Source of the DNA: Yoonia maritima
GTDB taxonomy: Bacteria > Pseudomonadota > Alphaproteobacteria > Rhodobacterales > Rhodobacteraceae
Length of the DNA: 64,000 bases
Assembly: GCF_002933395.1 (NCBI RefSeq)
Contig: NZ_PKFN01000007.1
Span: 124,001 to 188,000 of the forward strand
Reading direction: 5' to 3'
Of the stretch, positions 27,782-36,688 are shown in pieces. The notes under the pieces are model-generated. The model was given only the letters and a program-made list of their open reading frames with translations, was not told the DNA's origin and made no database searches. Position 1 is the stretch's first letter. Each line of letters starts with the position of its first letter. The position numbers were made by a program, and so were the translations under genes.

Positions 27782-30307
27782 TTAACTACCCGGAAGTTCA
27801 AGAACGACCGTGCGCCCACGCTTCACGTAGTTCAGGATGCCGTCACCAATCGCGGTTACTTGCCCACCATCAAGGCTACTGCCAATTTCGACGTGTGCAT
27901 AACGCCCATTTCCAAGCCGCACGAGCGCACGGGGCGAATTGGGTCTGCCATAAATACCGATCAGGTTTAGGTCACGTAATCGAATGGCGCCGTCTTGTGT
28001 TGCGGCGCGCGCGACACCGCCCGGGACGGGGGCATAGTTTTGCGGGGCAACAGATGCCGCAGCCGGAGGTGGAGCTATAGCAGCCACAGTTGGTTGTGAT
28101 GCCTGTCTTTGACGTGCAGCCGCTACAACGCGATCAAAGTTATTTGGACGTGTTTCAGGGCGGCGCGACGATGCAACCGCTTGGTCTGTCATTCCGACAA
28201 AGGGGTCCGTCGCGCTTTCGGCGATAACATCTTGCAGAATTGCTGTAATGTCAGGTGTGCTCGGGTCCGGGGTTGGTGACAGCGTCACCAAACCATCTGG
28301 TCGAGCCTGCGGCCGGACTGCGTTTGGCAAAGATGCCGCGATCAAGCTGTCTGTTTCAGACGTTAGCGTATCTAACTCAACACCACCTGGTGTGGGTGTT
28401 TGTGTAATTTCAGTATCTTGTTCGTCGGGGAGAGCTGCATTCGCAGGACGTAATGGTGGCACGATGTCTGGGCGGCCAAGAATGACCACAACGCCATCTG
28501 GTACATCAGAGACAAGCGCCATACGCGCCAGTTCGTCGTCTGATAAATCGGGCCGTTCACGTAGGGTCAAATCCGGCAAGCCTGCATAGACCACTGCGCC
28601 TTCGGGGGTCAGCGTACCTTCGGCAGTCGGAAGAATATGCCCGTCGGCATCAATAGCAAAAACAACATCCGGGGCGGGCGGGTTCACCGGGGCGATAAAG
28701 CTTAGGTCGGGCTCCATGCCGTCGCGTGCGGGCAGGGCCGGTTGCGCAGGATGGTCGGGCGCGGGCAAGCTGACAGGCAGATCAACAGCAGCAGTAACTT
28801 CGACGCGTGGCTTATCGAAAAGCCGCGGCGCGCGTTGCCAAACCCCAGTTGTATCATAGGCGGCTTGTGCTTCGGCTGGGCTGAGCACCCGGCCAGATGA
28901 CGCGGGCAACGACGCAAGCGGTGCGTCAGTGGGGACCGGCGGTGTTGTGGTGAATAATGTCGGTGGCAAGTCAACTGCGCTTGCAACCAACGGATCAGGC
29001 GCCGATGGTATGGTAACCGCGTTTAACTGTGCCGGAATATGCGCGTTGTTGTCGTCCATATCCAAAGACGACAGCTCAGTAATGCTTCGCTCTGAAACTG
29101 TGGGGGCCGTATCCGACAGTGGAGATTGGGCGACGACTGTTTCTTCTATCGCCGTATTTTCAATTGTGGGGGCTAGGACAACATCGGCGACTTCAGGTGT
29201 TTCAATGCTATTGGTTTCAACCGCTTGCATGGTTTCGGCAGAACCATCCATTTGTATCCACGCGAATAGCGCGATGGCTGCGACGCTTGCGGCAAGCCCG
29301 CCCGCGATGAACAACGGTTTTTTAGTGCTATTTGCCGCAACCGGCGTTGGACGTGTTTTCGTCGCAGTCAGTCCAGCACCTTTAAGAGGTGTCGCTAATT
29401 TGGGCGCAGTGGCGCTTAAAATTGGCTTTTTCACTGCATTTGCATGATATTCCGCAATGATCAGATTTAAGCCGCTGATGTCAGCAAGGGCCGGATTATC
29501 TGCAATAACTGGCGCACGCGGGGCAATGATTGCAGTCGGCGTGGGGACAGCGGGCTTGGGAGTGTGGATTTCGCGAACGATCCTGTCGATCCAGATGGTT
29601 GTTTCGATAGTTGGCAGCGCAGGGGCCTCAATGGCCACCTCGGGTATGGTGTCTAGGGGGGGTGTTTCTTCGGCGATGATTGGGGCGAGCGCGGCGGCAA
29701 GATCAAACCCTTCGTTATCTTCTGCGATCGCGTCGGGCAGCGGATCCATGATCAATAAACGGGATTTAACGCGGGTGCCGACTTTCATGACCGGCAGTTG
29801 GTCGCGTTCAACTGTCAGATCCGGGCCTAGGATGTCAGCAGCTACGGATGTCGCGCCAAAAAAGACTTCTTTTTGAAATGTGAATGGCTCTGGAATGGCG
29901 ACGAATGCAACGGGGTTGAACTGATGGGCACTGGCAAAACTTTCCGCCTCTTGCAGGGTCTCACGGGCCACGGCAGCGATATGCGTGCGACCACCAGAGC
30001 GTTCGTAATCTACAACCAAATCGTCCAGATCATAAGGGGTGGCACCATCAAGTGCGGCATGGATGTCATCAAGGTTAGTCTGAGTACTATCGATTGCCAG
30101 ATATTTGATTTGTTCCATCGGGATCACAAGTTTTGTGCGTATCCCGCTTGGTTCCAGCTTAATCGCCGTTGCGCGCAAATCTGCAAGAACAGTGTCAAGG
30201 TTTTCTGCTTCGACATCCGCTCTGCCGACACGTTTCCAACCACGTGCAACACGATGTAAAAGTTCAATGCCTTCGAAAGAAAGAGAGAGCGCAAAATTTG
30301 TCGTCAT
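27782..30307 (-). CDS. GspL/PilM-like plus PilP/GspC-like membrane protein, function unknown
   Basis: An 841-residue protein. Residues 1-175 resemble the cytoplasmic actin-like domain of GspL/PilM (RTKLVIPMEQIKYLAI, GATPYDLDDLVVDYE, THIAAVARETLQEAE). Residues ~180-330 are low-complexity; one membrane helix follows at about 331-351 (PLFIAGGLAASVAAIALFAW). Then comes a long Pro/Ala/Thr/Asp-rich region with repeated PDLT, RPDL and ARP-type segments, and a final 70-residue domain (LNLIGIYGRPNSPRALVRL, ending YVKRGRTVVLELPGS) that resembles PilP/GspC homology regions. Topology would be cytoplasmic N-terminus and periplasmic C-terminus. It is a lone gene with no secretion or pilus neighbours. Function unknown. 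Confidence 0.7.
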   Translation of the reverse strand: MTTNFALSLSFEGIELLHRVARGWKRVGRADVEAENLDTVLADLRATAIKLEPSGIRTKLVIPMEQIKYLAIDSTQTNLDDIHAALDGATPYDLDDLVVDYERSGGRTHIAAVARETLQEAESFASAHQFNPVAFVAIPEPFTFQKEVFFGATSVAADILGPDLTVERDQLPVMKVGTRVKSRLLIMDPLPDAIAEDNEGFDLAAALAPIIAEETPPLDTIPEVAIEAPALPTIETTIWIDRIVREIHTPKPAVPTPTAIIAPRAPVIADNPALADISGLNLIIAEYHANAVKKPILSATAPKLATPLKGAGLTATKTRPTPVAANSTKKPLFIAGGLAASVAAIALFAWIQMDGSAETMQAVETNSIETPEVADVVLAPTIENTAIEETVVAQSPLSDTAPTVSERSITELSSLDMDDNNAHIPAQLNAVTIPSAPDPLVASAVDLPPTLFTTTPPVPTDAPLASLPASSGRVLSPAEAQAAYDTTGVWQRAPRLFDKPRVEVTAAVDLPVSLPAPDHPAQPALPARDGMEPDLSFIAPVNPPAPDVVFAIDADGHILPTAEGTLTPEGAVVYAGLPDLTLRERPDLSDDELARMALVSDVPDGVVVILGRPDIVPPLRPANAALPDEQDTEITQTPTPGGVELDTLTSETDSLIAASLPNAVRPQARPDGLVTLSPTPDPSTPDITAILQDVIAESATDPFVGMTDQAVASSRRPETRPNNFDRVVAAARQRQASQPTVAAIAPPPAAASVAPQNYAPVPGGVARAATQDGAIRLRDLNLIGIYGRPNSPRALVRLGNGRYAHVEIGSSLDGGQVTAIGDGILNYVKRGRTVVLELPGS

Positions 30308-30376
30308 GTGCCGTATCTAGCATATTGGTGTTACCGGCAAAACGCGTTTTGCCCCCGCAGCCAAAGCCTATAGCAG

Positions 30377-30409
30377 AAACCCGCCCACGCCAAGGGCACG
30401 GACGGGTTT
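30377..30409 (-). terminator. Hairpin after metY
   Basis: AAACCCGCCCACGCC and GGCACGGACGGGTTT (30377-30391, 30395-30409) can pair over 15 bp on the minus-strand transcript if three G-U pairs are allowed, with a three-base loop. It follows the metY stop (30418) closely. The 3' arm ends in TTT without a longer T-run. Confidence 0.55.
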
Positions 30410-30417
30410 GTGATGTA

Positions 30418-31710
30418 TCAGCTTGTCGCCGCCGAAAGCGCCTGATCTAGGTCCGCAATTAGGTCGTTCGCGTCCTCAATCCCGATAGATAAACGCACGA
30501 TGTTTGGCCCAGCGCCAGCGGCTTCTTGCTGTTCGGGTGATAGCTGCCTGTGGGTCGTGCTAGCCGAATGGATAATCAGGCTGCGTGTGTCACCTAAATT
30601 CGCCACGTGACTAAATATATTAAGGTTATCAACTAGTTTAATGCAGGCATCATATCCACCTTTTACGGCAACTGTGAACAAAGCACCTGCACCCTTTGGG
30701 CATATTTTAGGCACTAGCCCAGCATATGGCGAAGAATCCAATCCGGCATAGGTCACGTAATCGACCCGCGGATCCGCCTCGAGCCATGTTGCGACGGTTT
30801 TCGCGTTCTGCACGTGCCGGTCCATCCGCAGCGAAAGGGTCTCTATACCCATTAACGTATAATGTGCAGCTTGTGGGTTCATTGTCATCCCGAGGTCGCG
30901 CAGGCCAACGGCGATCGAATGAAAGGTAAACGCAAGCGGTCCGAAGGTCTCGGCGAAGGTCATGCCGTGGTAGGCGGGTTCGGGTGCCGATAGCGACGCG
31001 AATTTGTCATTGGCGGACCAGTCAAATTTCCCGCTATCCACGACACAGCCGCCCGTTACGGTACCATTGCCTGTGAGATATTTCGTGGTGGAGTGCACAA
31101 CCAAAGTCGCACCGTGTTCAATCGGACGGCATAGGTATGGCGTTGCTGACGTGTTATCGACGATCAGGGGGATGCCAGCATCGTCTGAAATAGCAGAAAT
31201 CGCATCCAAATCTGAGATATGCCCGCCCGGGTTTGCGATTGTCTCGCAAAATACCGCACGAGTTTTATCATTGATCGCGGCCTTAACCGCTGCGTGGTCA
31301 TCGAAATCAACAAATATTGCAGACCATCCGAAACGTTTAATCGTTTGGCTGAATTGCGTGACGGTGCCACCGTATAACCGGCTTGAAGCCACGATGTTAC
31401 AGCCTGGCTGCATCAACGGAAATAGCGCCATAATTTGTGCCGCGTGCCCCGAAGAGCAACACACAGCTCCGGCGCCACCTTCCAATGTGGCGATACGTTC
31501 TTGCAGGGCGGCAACTGTTGGATTGGTTAAGCGAGAATAAATATAGCCCACTTCTTGGAGGTTGAATAAAGCTGCTGCATGGTCTGCGTCGCGAAAGACA
31601 TAAGCGGTTGTTTGGTAAATAGGCACTTGTCGCGCACCAGTGGCCGGATCAGGGCGCGCACCTGCGTGCACCTGAAGTGTGTCGAACCCTAAATTGGGGC
31701 TATCGGTCAT
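30418..31710 (-). CDS. metY: O-acetylhomoserine aminocarboxypropyltransferase / cysteine synthase
   Basis: PLP enzyme that makes homocysteine from O-acetylhomoserine and sulfide (direct sulfhydrylation). The 430 residues open with FDTLQVHAGARPDPATGAR and contain PIYQTTAYVFRD, YSRLTNPTVAALQERIA and the PLP lysine in VVHSTTKYLTGNG with HSTTKY. The C-terminus holds SIGIEDANDLIADLDQAL. ATG at 31710 has AGGGAGAGAG upstream. Divergent from the VOC gene across 87 bases; no SAM-type riboswitch could be recognised in that gap. Confidence 0.94.
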   Translation of the reverse strand: MTDSPNLGFDTLQVHAGARPDPATGARQVPIYQTTAYVFRDADHAAALFNLQEVGYIYSRLTNPTVAALQERIATLEGGAGAVCCSSGHAAQIMALFPLMQPGCNIVASSRLYGGTVTQFSQTIKRFGWSAIFVDFDDHAAVKAAINDKTRAVFCETIANPGGHISDLDAISAISDDAGIPLIVDNTSATPYLCRPIEHGATLVVHSTTKYLTGNGTVTGGCVVDSGKFDWSANDKFASLSAPEPAYHGMTFAETFGPLAFTFHSIAVGLRDLGMTMNPQAAHYTLMGIETLSLRMDRHVQNAKTVATWLEADPRVDYVTYAGLDSSPYAGLVPKICPKGAGALFTVAVKGGYDACIKLVDNLNIFSHVANLGDTRSLIIHSASTTHRQLSPEQQEAAGAGPNIVRLSIGIEDANDLIADLDQALSAATS

Positions 31711-31797
31711 TGTCTCTCTCCCTATGAAAATTCATATTGAAAAGTCTAGGTGGGCCGCTTGGTTCGCTCAAGAGGTATCAGATAAGGGATTGTACCA

Positions 31798-32211
31798 ATG
31801 CTTGTTCCATTTCACTTTGCTTTTCACGTGACAGATCTGGATGTTGCGCGCGATTTCTATGGGAACGCGCTAGGTGCGACCGAAGGGCGGTCGACCCAGA
31901 CTTGGGTGGATTTTGATTTCTATGGGCATCAACTGAGCCTGCACTTGGGTGACCCTTTTCCAAACGCGGCCACAGGTAAGGTCGGCGATCACATGGTGCC
32001 AATGCCGCATTTCGGCGTTGTGCTACCGTTGGATGGTTGGAATACTTTGGCAGGGCGGCTTGAAGAACGGCAAACGGATTTTATCATCGCACCATCCGTG
32101 CGGTTCAAGGGAGAACCGGGTGAACAATGGACGATGTTCTTTCGCGACCCTTCTGGTAATCCAATAGAAATTAAAGGTTTTGCTGACGTAGACGGCGTTT
32201 TCGAAACCTAA
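31798..32211 (+). CDS. VOC-superfamily (glyoxalase-like) protein
   Basis: A 137-residue protein of the vicinal oxygen chelate fold with two beta-alpha-beta-beta-beta modules: FHFAFHVTDLDVARDFYGNA at the start and the second ending MFFRDPSGNPIEIKGF, where the glutamate is the usual metal ligand. The first-module histidine is in HFAFHV. The pattern matches glyoxalase/dioxygenase-like VOC proteins, but the substrate is unknown. It is convergent with the hydrolase gene (10-base gap). Confidence 0.85.
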   Translation: MLVPFHFAFHVTDLDVARDFYGNALGATEGRSTQTWVDFDFYGHQLSLHLGDPFPNAATGKVGDHMVPMPHFGVVLPLDGWNTLAGRLEERQTDFIIAPSVRFKGEPGEQWTMFFRDPSGNPIEIKGFADVDGVFET

Positions 32212-32221
32212 ATTCGGCCAG

Positions 32222-33034
32222 TCATTCGGTTGCACGTTTAATGAATGACGAAATGCGTCCAAAGGTCTTGGCCGGTCTTTCGCCGGGCGCAAGTTCGCAG
32301 TGCCCATGACTATGCCGGTCAGAGCGCAAGAGTTCAAAGCGACTTCCAAGTTTCCCAGCCAACATTTGAACGCCATCAATGGGGACACGCGTTTCAGTGG
32401 GGTTGTGAACCGCAAGGGAAAGAAGATCACGGTCGGGGGCGACAAAGTCTGGGTAATTAAAGCTACCTGTCGCCGAAAAAATGCCTTGGATATTATGCTC
32501 TGGCAAACCAAGGTGTCGTGCGAGATAGGCGATGTTGAAAGCGGTGATAGCTCCTGCTGATGCACCTCCGACGACACGTTTATCCCCCCAGCCAAAGGTT
32601 GTCTGATTATCGCCAGCCCATTGCAGAAAGCGAACGCCGTCTTCCAGCGCAACAAGCGATCTTTCCTGACATAGCCCAGGACGCAAGAGTTTCGCCTGCG
32701 CAGGCTTAATACGACCAATATTATCTAACACGGTTTGCGATAGGTCGTCTGCGGTACCCGCAAGCCGGTACTGTACGGATGCAATAGCGATGCCTGACAT
32801 TGTTAGTCGTCGACCAAATTTGCGAAACAGGTTGTGGTTGTGGTCCCCGAATTTGAATGAACCTTGGTGAAACCACACAAATAAGGGGGGCGGGGTTTCA
32901 GGTGCTGTCGGCGCGAAAATTGAACAATGTAGCGTGACGCTATCCCCATTGTGCCGCGCCGTGCCGAACGGGACATCATCATATCGTGTGAAATGTGATG
33001 TTTCTATAGTTGGGGGATATGGTGACTTGGTCAT
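32222..33034 (-). CDS. Alpha/beta hydrolase (esterase/lipase-like)
   Basis: A 270-residue alpha/beta hydrolase. The oxyanion-hole region reads VWFHQGSFKFGD, with HQG in place of the HGG of the hormone-sensitive lipase group. The nucleophile elbow is VGGASAGAITAF (G-x-S-x-G with Ser). The catalytic histidine is probably in RHSHGHCEL, with an acidic residue just before. No signal peptide. Substrate unknown; a carboxylesterase or acyl-peptide role is possible. ATG at 33034 is the first in frame. Confidence 0.75.
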   Translation of the reverse strand: MTKSPYPPTIETSHFTRYDDVPFGTARHNGDSVTLHCSIFAPTAPETPPPLFVWFHQGSFKFGDHNHNLFRKFGRRLTMSGIAIASVQYRLAGTADDLSQTVLDNIGRIKPAQAKLLRPGLCQERSLVALEDGVRFLQWAGDNQTTFGWGDKRVVGGASAGAITAFNIAYLARHLGLPEHNIQGIFSATGSFNYPDFVAPDRDLLSLAVHNPTETRVPIDGVQMLAGKLGSRFELLRSDRHSHGHCELAPGERPAKTFGRISSFIKRATE

Positions 33035-33082
33035 GTCTTTCGCAATGTTCTGATTATAATTCGATTTTCGTAAGCAGGAACA

Positions 33083-34072
33083 TTAGCGCATCCAGAATCC
33101 AGCGGATTTTATCTTGTTGCGAAGTGATTTTTCGAACCGAGGCAAGTTGCTTTGATCAAACATCGCTCGTACTTTTTGTCCGCGTCCTTGATAGATCATG
33201 CGTTTGAACGGGTCGTATTGTTTTAACAGCTTTTTGACTTTGTTCGGGGCCGCGATCGTTTCTAAAGCCGTGATCGCGGCATCGCTTTCGCGGGCGTAGA
33301 ATAGTGGTAGCACCCGGTAGTGGCAGGTAATGTCTCCGTCGAGCCCGTCAAGTTCTGGGCCGGGGCGGCCGCCGCCGAAGGAATGGATAACAAGCGGCAG
33401 TACAATTTGGTCCAGCCACGGGTCTAGCGGCTGGATGACCAGTTCTGCAGGTGGGTTGATGCGGATTGATCTCGCGTATTCGGTAAATCGTTCACCAAAG
33501 GCGACCGGATCGGCCCCAAAGAACCAGCCTGCGTTGAAGTACAAATATCGTTCCCAATATTCATCGGGTTGGGACATATCGAGGCTGCTTTCAAAATCCA
33601 AACCAAAGCGGTCATACAGTGATTTCCAAATGGCTGTATATCCGGGCCAATACAGTTCTTCGACGGGCCAAGTGCCTTCGCGTTGCATCGATGCCGCGGG
33701 CCGATCAAAGTTAAAGGGCAGGGCGCAAATGTCGCCCGTGATGATCGTGTCGGTGTCGAAGAAGATGAAGGGTTCGCCTTCGGGCATCGCCTTGAGTGCT
33801 TCGATCTTGTTGCCGTAGGGATATGACGTACCAAAGTGATCTGACGAGAAGGGCAGGATCTCTGCATCAAGCGCAACGAGCGCTTCTTTTAGATTGTTAG
33901 GCATGCGCGGATCACCATCCCAGCGAGGGCCGGGTTGTGGTTCGGCAACAAAAAGTTTTCCCTGAAAGTTAGGTGAAAAATGTCGCAGGGAGGCGGCGAA
34001 TAGGATTGCCTCGTATGCAAGCCGGCCAGACTGGCCGATGATGACGATATTGAAGTTTTGATTCGGCATCAT
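33083..34072 (-). CDS. Putative GT-A-fold glycosyltransferase-like protein
   Basis: A 329-residue protein with no signal peptide. The N-terminus (NFNIVIIGQSGRLAYEAILFAASLRHF) looks like a nucleotide-binding strand-turn-helix, and FIFFDTDTIITGDI contains the DxD motif typical of metal-dependent GT-A glycosyltransferases (GT8-like). Aromatic-rich segments such as YLYFNAGWFFGADP follow, where acceptor binding would be. The C-terminus is basic. Start ATG at 34072 (or the adjacent ATG at 34069) is preferred over a TTG at 34102. Donor and acceptor cannot be stated. Its neighbours give no pathway. Confidence 0.6.
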   Translation of the reverse strand: MMPNQNFNIVIIGQSGRLAYEAILFAASLRHFSPNFQGKLFVAEPQPGPRWDGDPRMPNNLKEALVALDAEILPFSSDHFGTSYPYGNKIEALKAMPEGEPFIFFDTDTIITGDICALPFNFDRPAASMQREGTWPVEELYWPGYTAIWKSLYDRFGLDFESSLDMSQPDEYWERYLYFNAGWFFGADPVAFGERFTEYARSIRINPPAELVIQPLDPWLDQIVLPLVIHSFGGGRPGPELDGLDGDITCHYRVLPLFYARESDAAITALETIAAPNKVKKLLKQYDPFKRMIYQGRGQKVRAMFDQSNLPRFEKSLRNKIKSAGFWMR

Positions 34073-34194
34073 TGATAATCCAGTCGCAGTTTCGGCACGC
34101 AATAAGTCCTATACTGTTGTCTGCTCGTCACGCAACTAAATGCCGGTGGCTGGCGTTATACCCTTGGTTGAATTGCTGTAATTTAAATCAACCC

Positions 34195-34280
34195 AAATGT
34201 ATGAATTCTATCATCTAAGATTCGCTTGAACGGTCACAATGTGCTATTCTGCGCCTGCGATCAAATGTACGAATATTATG
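34195..34280 (+). promoter_or_regulatory. Direct repeats, candidate AraC-type operator
   Basis: AAATGTATGAATTCTATC (34195-34212) and AAATGTACGAATATTATG (34263-34280) agree at 14 of 18 positions, with starts 68 bases apart. AraC-family activators bind direct repeats of this kind upstream of promoters, and the operon encodes its own AraC-type regulator at 38285. Confidence 0.4.
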
Positions 34281-34325
34281 CTGCAACTGCGAAGGTCATA
34301 CTTTCCGTTCATAAAATTTCGATTT

Positions 34326-34354
34326 TTGCAGTATTTAGCGATGTTTTGTATATC
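34326..34354 (+). promoter_or_regulatory. Candidate promoter of the polyol operon
   Basis: TTGCAG (34326-34331) and TATATC (34349-34354) with a 17-base spacer match sigma-70 spacing. They lie 95 bases before the ATG of the binding-protein gene. Confidence 0.4.
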
Positions 34355-34449
34355 AACTTGTTAAAAACGTATAGGATGAGATCGCAATCATCCGGCAGTC
34401 TTAGTGAACGCGTTGCCAAAGCAACCCGTCGACTTTTTGGGAGGAAAAT

Positions 34450-35757
34450 ATGAATACTCTTCGTAATACTGCGCTGGGGCTAACCCTGGGCGTAGCCGGT
34501 GCCTCTATGGCTTTTGCTGGCGAACTTACTATTGCGACTGTGAACAACGGTCACATGATTGAAATGCAGAAACTCACACCTGCATTCGAAGCTGCTAACC
34601 CTGGCGTTACCGTGAACTGGGTTACTTTGGACGAAGGCACACTGCGTAGCCGCGTCACAACAGACATCACCACAAAAGGTGGTCAGTTCGACGTTATGAC
34701 AATCGGCATGTACGAAGCGCCGATCTGGGGTGAACGTGGCTGGCTGGAAGCGCTAGAATTTTCTGACGCTTACGACGTTGACGATCTGCTGCCAGCAATG
34801 CGCAACGGTCTAAGCCACGACGGCACGCTTTATGCTGCACCGTTCTACGGCGAATCTTCGATGATCATGTATCGCAAAGACCTGCTGGACGCTGCTGGTA
34901 TGGAAATGCCTGACAACCCAAGCTGGGGTCACATCCAAGACGCTGCTGCGGCAATGACTGACAAAGACAATGGCGTTTACGGCATCTGTCTACGCGGTAA
35001 GCCGGGTTGGGGCGATAACATGGCGTTCTTGTCCACAATGGCGAACTCTTTCGGCGCACAGTGGTTCAACGAAGATTGGACACCTGCACTGGATAGCCCA
35101 GCATGGAACCACGCTGTAAACTTCTACGTTGACCTGCTCAACAACTACGGCCCTCCAGGTTCTTCTGGTAACTCGTTCAACGAAATCCTTGCCCTGATCA
35201 ACGAAGGCAAATGCGGCATGTGGATCGATGCGACTATCGCAGCGTCCTTCGTGTCCAACCCTGAGCAGTCTCAGGTTGCTGACGTGATCGCATTCGCACA
35301 GTCGCCACAAGCGGTGACAACACGCGGTGCGAACTGGCTGTGGGCATGGGCATTGGCTGTACCAGCAGGTACGAACCAAGCTGAAGACGCACAGAAGTTC
35401 ATCGAATGGGCGACTTCAAAAGAGTACATCGAGCTGGTTGCTGAAACCAACGGTTGGGGTGCTGTTCCAACAGGCACACGTCAGTCAACATACGACAATC
35501 CGAACTTCACAGACGCTGCTGTCTTCGCAGAAGCTGAACTGAAGGCGATCCTGTCGGCTGACCCTGAGAACTCTACACAGAACCCATCACCTTACACAGG
35601 CGTACAGTTCGCTGCGATCCCAGAATTCCAAGCAATTGGTACCGCTGTTGGTCAGCAAATGACTGCTGCACTGGCTGGTGACATCACCGTAGAGGAAGCT
35701 CTTGAAGCTGCTCAAGAAGCTGCCGACCGCGAAATGCGCAAGGCTGGCTACTACTAA
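34450..35757 (+). CDS. smoE: Polyol ABC transporter substrate-binding protein (SmoE-like)
   Basis: Periplasmic receptor, 435 residues, of the carbohydrate SBP_bac_1 family. Signal peptide: LGLTLGVAGASMAFAGE. Family features include LTPAFEAANPGVTVNWV, DVMTIGMYEAPIWGERGWL and the aromatic segment ANWLWAWALAVPAG. Similar proteins bind sorbitol and mannitol, and here the following genes encode permeases, an SDR polyol dehydrogenase and a mannitol dehydrogenase, which supports polyol as substrate. A GGGAGGAAAAT site precedes the ATG. A strong hairpin after the stop probably keeps its expression above that of the permeases. Confidence 0.9.
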   Translation: MNTLRNTALGLTLGVAGASMAFAGELTIATVNNGHMIEMQKLTPAFEAANPGVTVNWVTLDEGTLRSRVTTDITTKGGQFDVMTIGMYEAPIWGERGWLEALEFSDAYDVDDLLPAMRNGLSHDGTLYAAPFYGESSMIMYRKDLLDAAGMEMPDNPSWGHIQDAAAAMTDKDNGVYGICLRGKPGWGDNMAFLSTMANSFGAQWFNEDWTPALDSPAWNHAVNFYVDLLNNYGPPGSSGNSFNEILALINEGKCGMWIDATIAASFVSNPEQSQVADVIAFAQSPQAVTTRGANWLWAWALAVPAGTNQAEDAQKFIEWATSKEYIELVAETNGWGAVPTGTRQSTYDNPNFTDAAVFAEAELKAILSADPENSTQNPSPYTGVQFAAIPEFQAIGTAVGQQMTAALAGDITVEEALEAAQEAADREMRKAGYY

Positions 35758-35767
35758 ATTCCTCCCG

Positions 35768-35804
35768 ATTGGGGGCGGCGCATCTTGCCGCCCCCAATTT
35801 TTTT
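35768..35804 (+). terminator. Strong intra-operon terminator/attenuator after smoE
   Basis: ATTGGGGGCGGC (35768-35779) and GCCGCCCCCAAT (35787-35798) form a perfect 12-bp stem with a seven-base loop, followed by a seven-T run. It sits between smoE and smoF, so partial read-through must be needed for the downstream genes. Confidence 0.9.
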
Positions 35805-35825
35805 CGATCAGCAGGAAATCCGGTC

Positions 35826-36686
35826 ATGAACCCCACCCTTGTTAGATGGCTCCAAGCGCCAAGTATCATCGTCCTGTTTCTGTGGATGATCGTACCGCTC
35901 TCGATGACAGTCTATTTTTCGACAATTCGCTACAACCTGCTCTACCCAGAGCGCACTGGTTTTATTGGTCTTCAGAACTACGAGTTCTTTTGGACTGACC
36001 CGTCTTTCTTTCCGGCGCTGCTGAACACGTTGGTCCTTGTTGGATCAATCCTTGTGATTACAGTCGTCGTTGGTTTGGCAGTGTCCCTTTTGATCGACCG
36101 CCCATTCAAGGGGCGCGGCATCGTCCGGGTTATGCTGATTTCACCATTCTTTATCATGCCAACTGTTTCTGCGCTGATCTGGAAGAACATGCTTATGGAT
36201 CCTAACAACGGGCTGTTCGCGTTCTTTGCCAACGTCATTGGCGCGACACCAGTTGAATGGCTGCAAGATATGCCACTGGCGTCGATCATCGTGATGGTCA
36301 GCTGGCAGTGGACCCCGTTTGCGATCCTGATCTTCATGACCTCGCTGCAGTCGCAAGACCAAGAACAAAAAGAAGCCGCCACTTTGGATGGCGCTGGTTT
36401 CTGGTCGCAGTTCTATAACCTGACCTTACCACATCTGGCGCGTCCGATCTCAATCGTGATCCTGATCCAATTGATCTTTCACCTTGCGATTTTCGCTGAG
36501 ATCTTTGTCACAACAAGTGGCGGACCCGGTGTGCAATCTACGAACCTGACCTACCTGATCTACATCCAATCCCAGCAAGCGTTTGATGTGGGCGTGGCCT
36601 CTGCCGGTGGTGTCTTTGCAATTATCCTCGCCAATATCGTTGCGATCTTCTTGATCCGTGCGGTTGGCAAAACGCTGACGGTGTAA
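35826..36686 (+). CDS. smoF: Polyol ABC transporter permease (SmoF-like)
   Basis: Inner-membrane permease of 286 residues with six predicted helices, MalF type. The EAA loop that contacts the ATPase is seen in QKEAATLDGAGFWSQFYNLTLP (EAATLDGAGFWSQFYN). ATG at 35826 has AGGAAA upstream; an earlier in-frame start at 35769 would lie inside the terminator hairpin and is rejected. It is two bases from the next permease gene. Confidence 0.93.
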   Translation: MNPTLVRWLQAPSIIVLFLWMIVPLSMTVYFSTIRYNLLYPERTGFIGLQNYEFFWTDPSFFPALLNTLVLVGSILVITVVVGLAVSLLIDRPFKGRGIVRVMLISPFFIMPTVSALIWKNMLMDPNNGLFAFFANVIGATPVEWLQDMPLASIIVMVSWQWTPFAILIFMTSLQSQDQEQKEAATLDGAGFWSQFYNLTLPHLARPISIVILIQLIFHLAIFAEIFVTTSGGPGVQSTNLTYLIYIQSQQAFDVGVASAGGVFAIILANIVAIFLIRAVGKTLTV

Positions 36687-36688
36687 AC

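Larger units (their letters stand above)
34073..34449. other. Intergenic control region of the polyol operon
   Basis: This 377-base AT-rich stretch separates the GT-A-like gene and smoE-like gene, which are divergent. It holds an 18-base imperfect direct repeat (34195-34212 and 34263-34280) and a candidate sigma-70 promoter (34326-34354). No convincing gene was found; a short open frame at 34226-34453 has no recognisable features. Confidence 0.7.

Noticed and set aside
31711..31797. Possible SAM-type riboswitch before metY
   Set aside because: Only 87 bases separate metY from the divergent VOC gene and no conserved SAM-II or SAM/SAH motif was recognised.
34226..34453. Short plus-strand frame in the gap before smoE
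   Set aside because: Starts with TTG, overlaps the candidate promoter and the smoE Shine-Dalgarno, and has no features of a protein.
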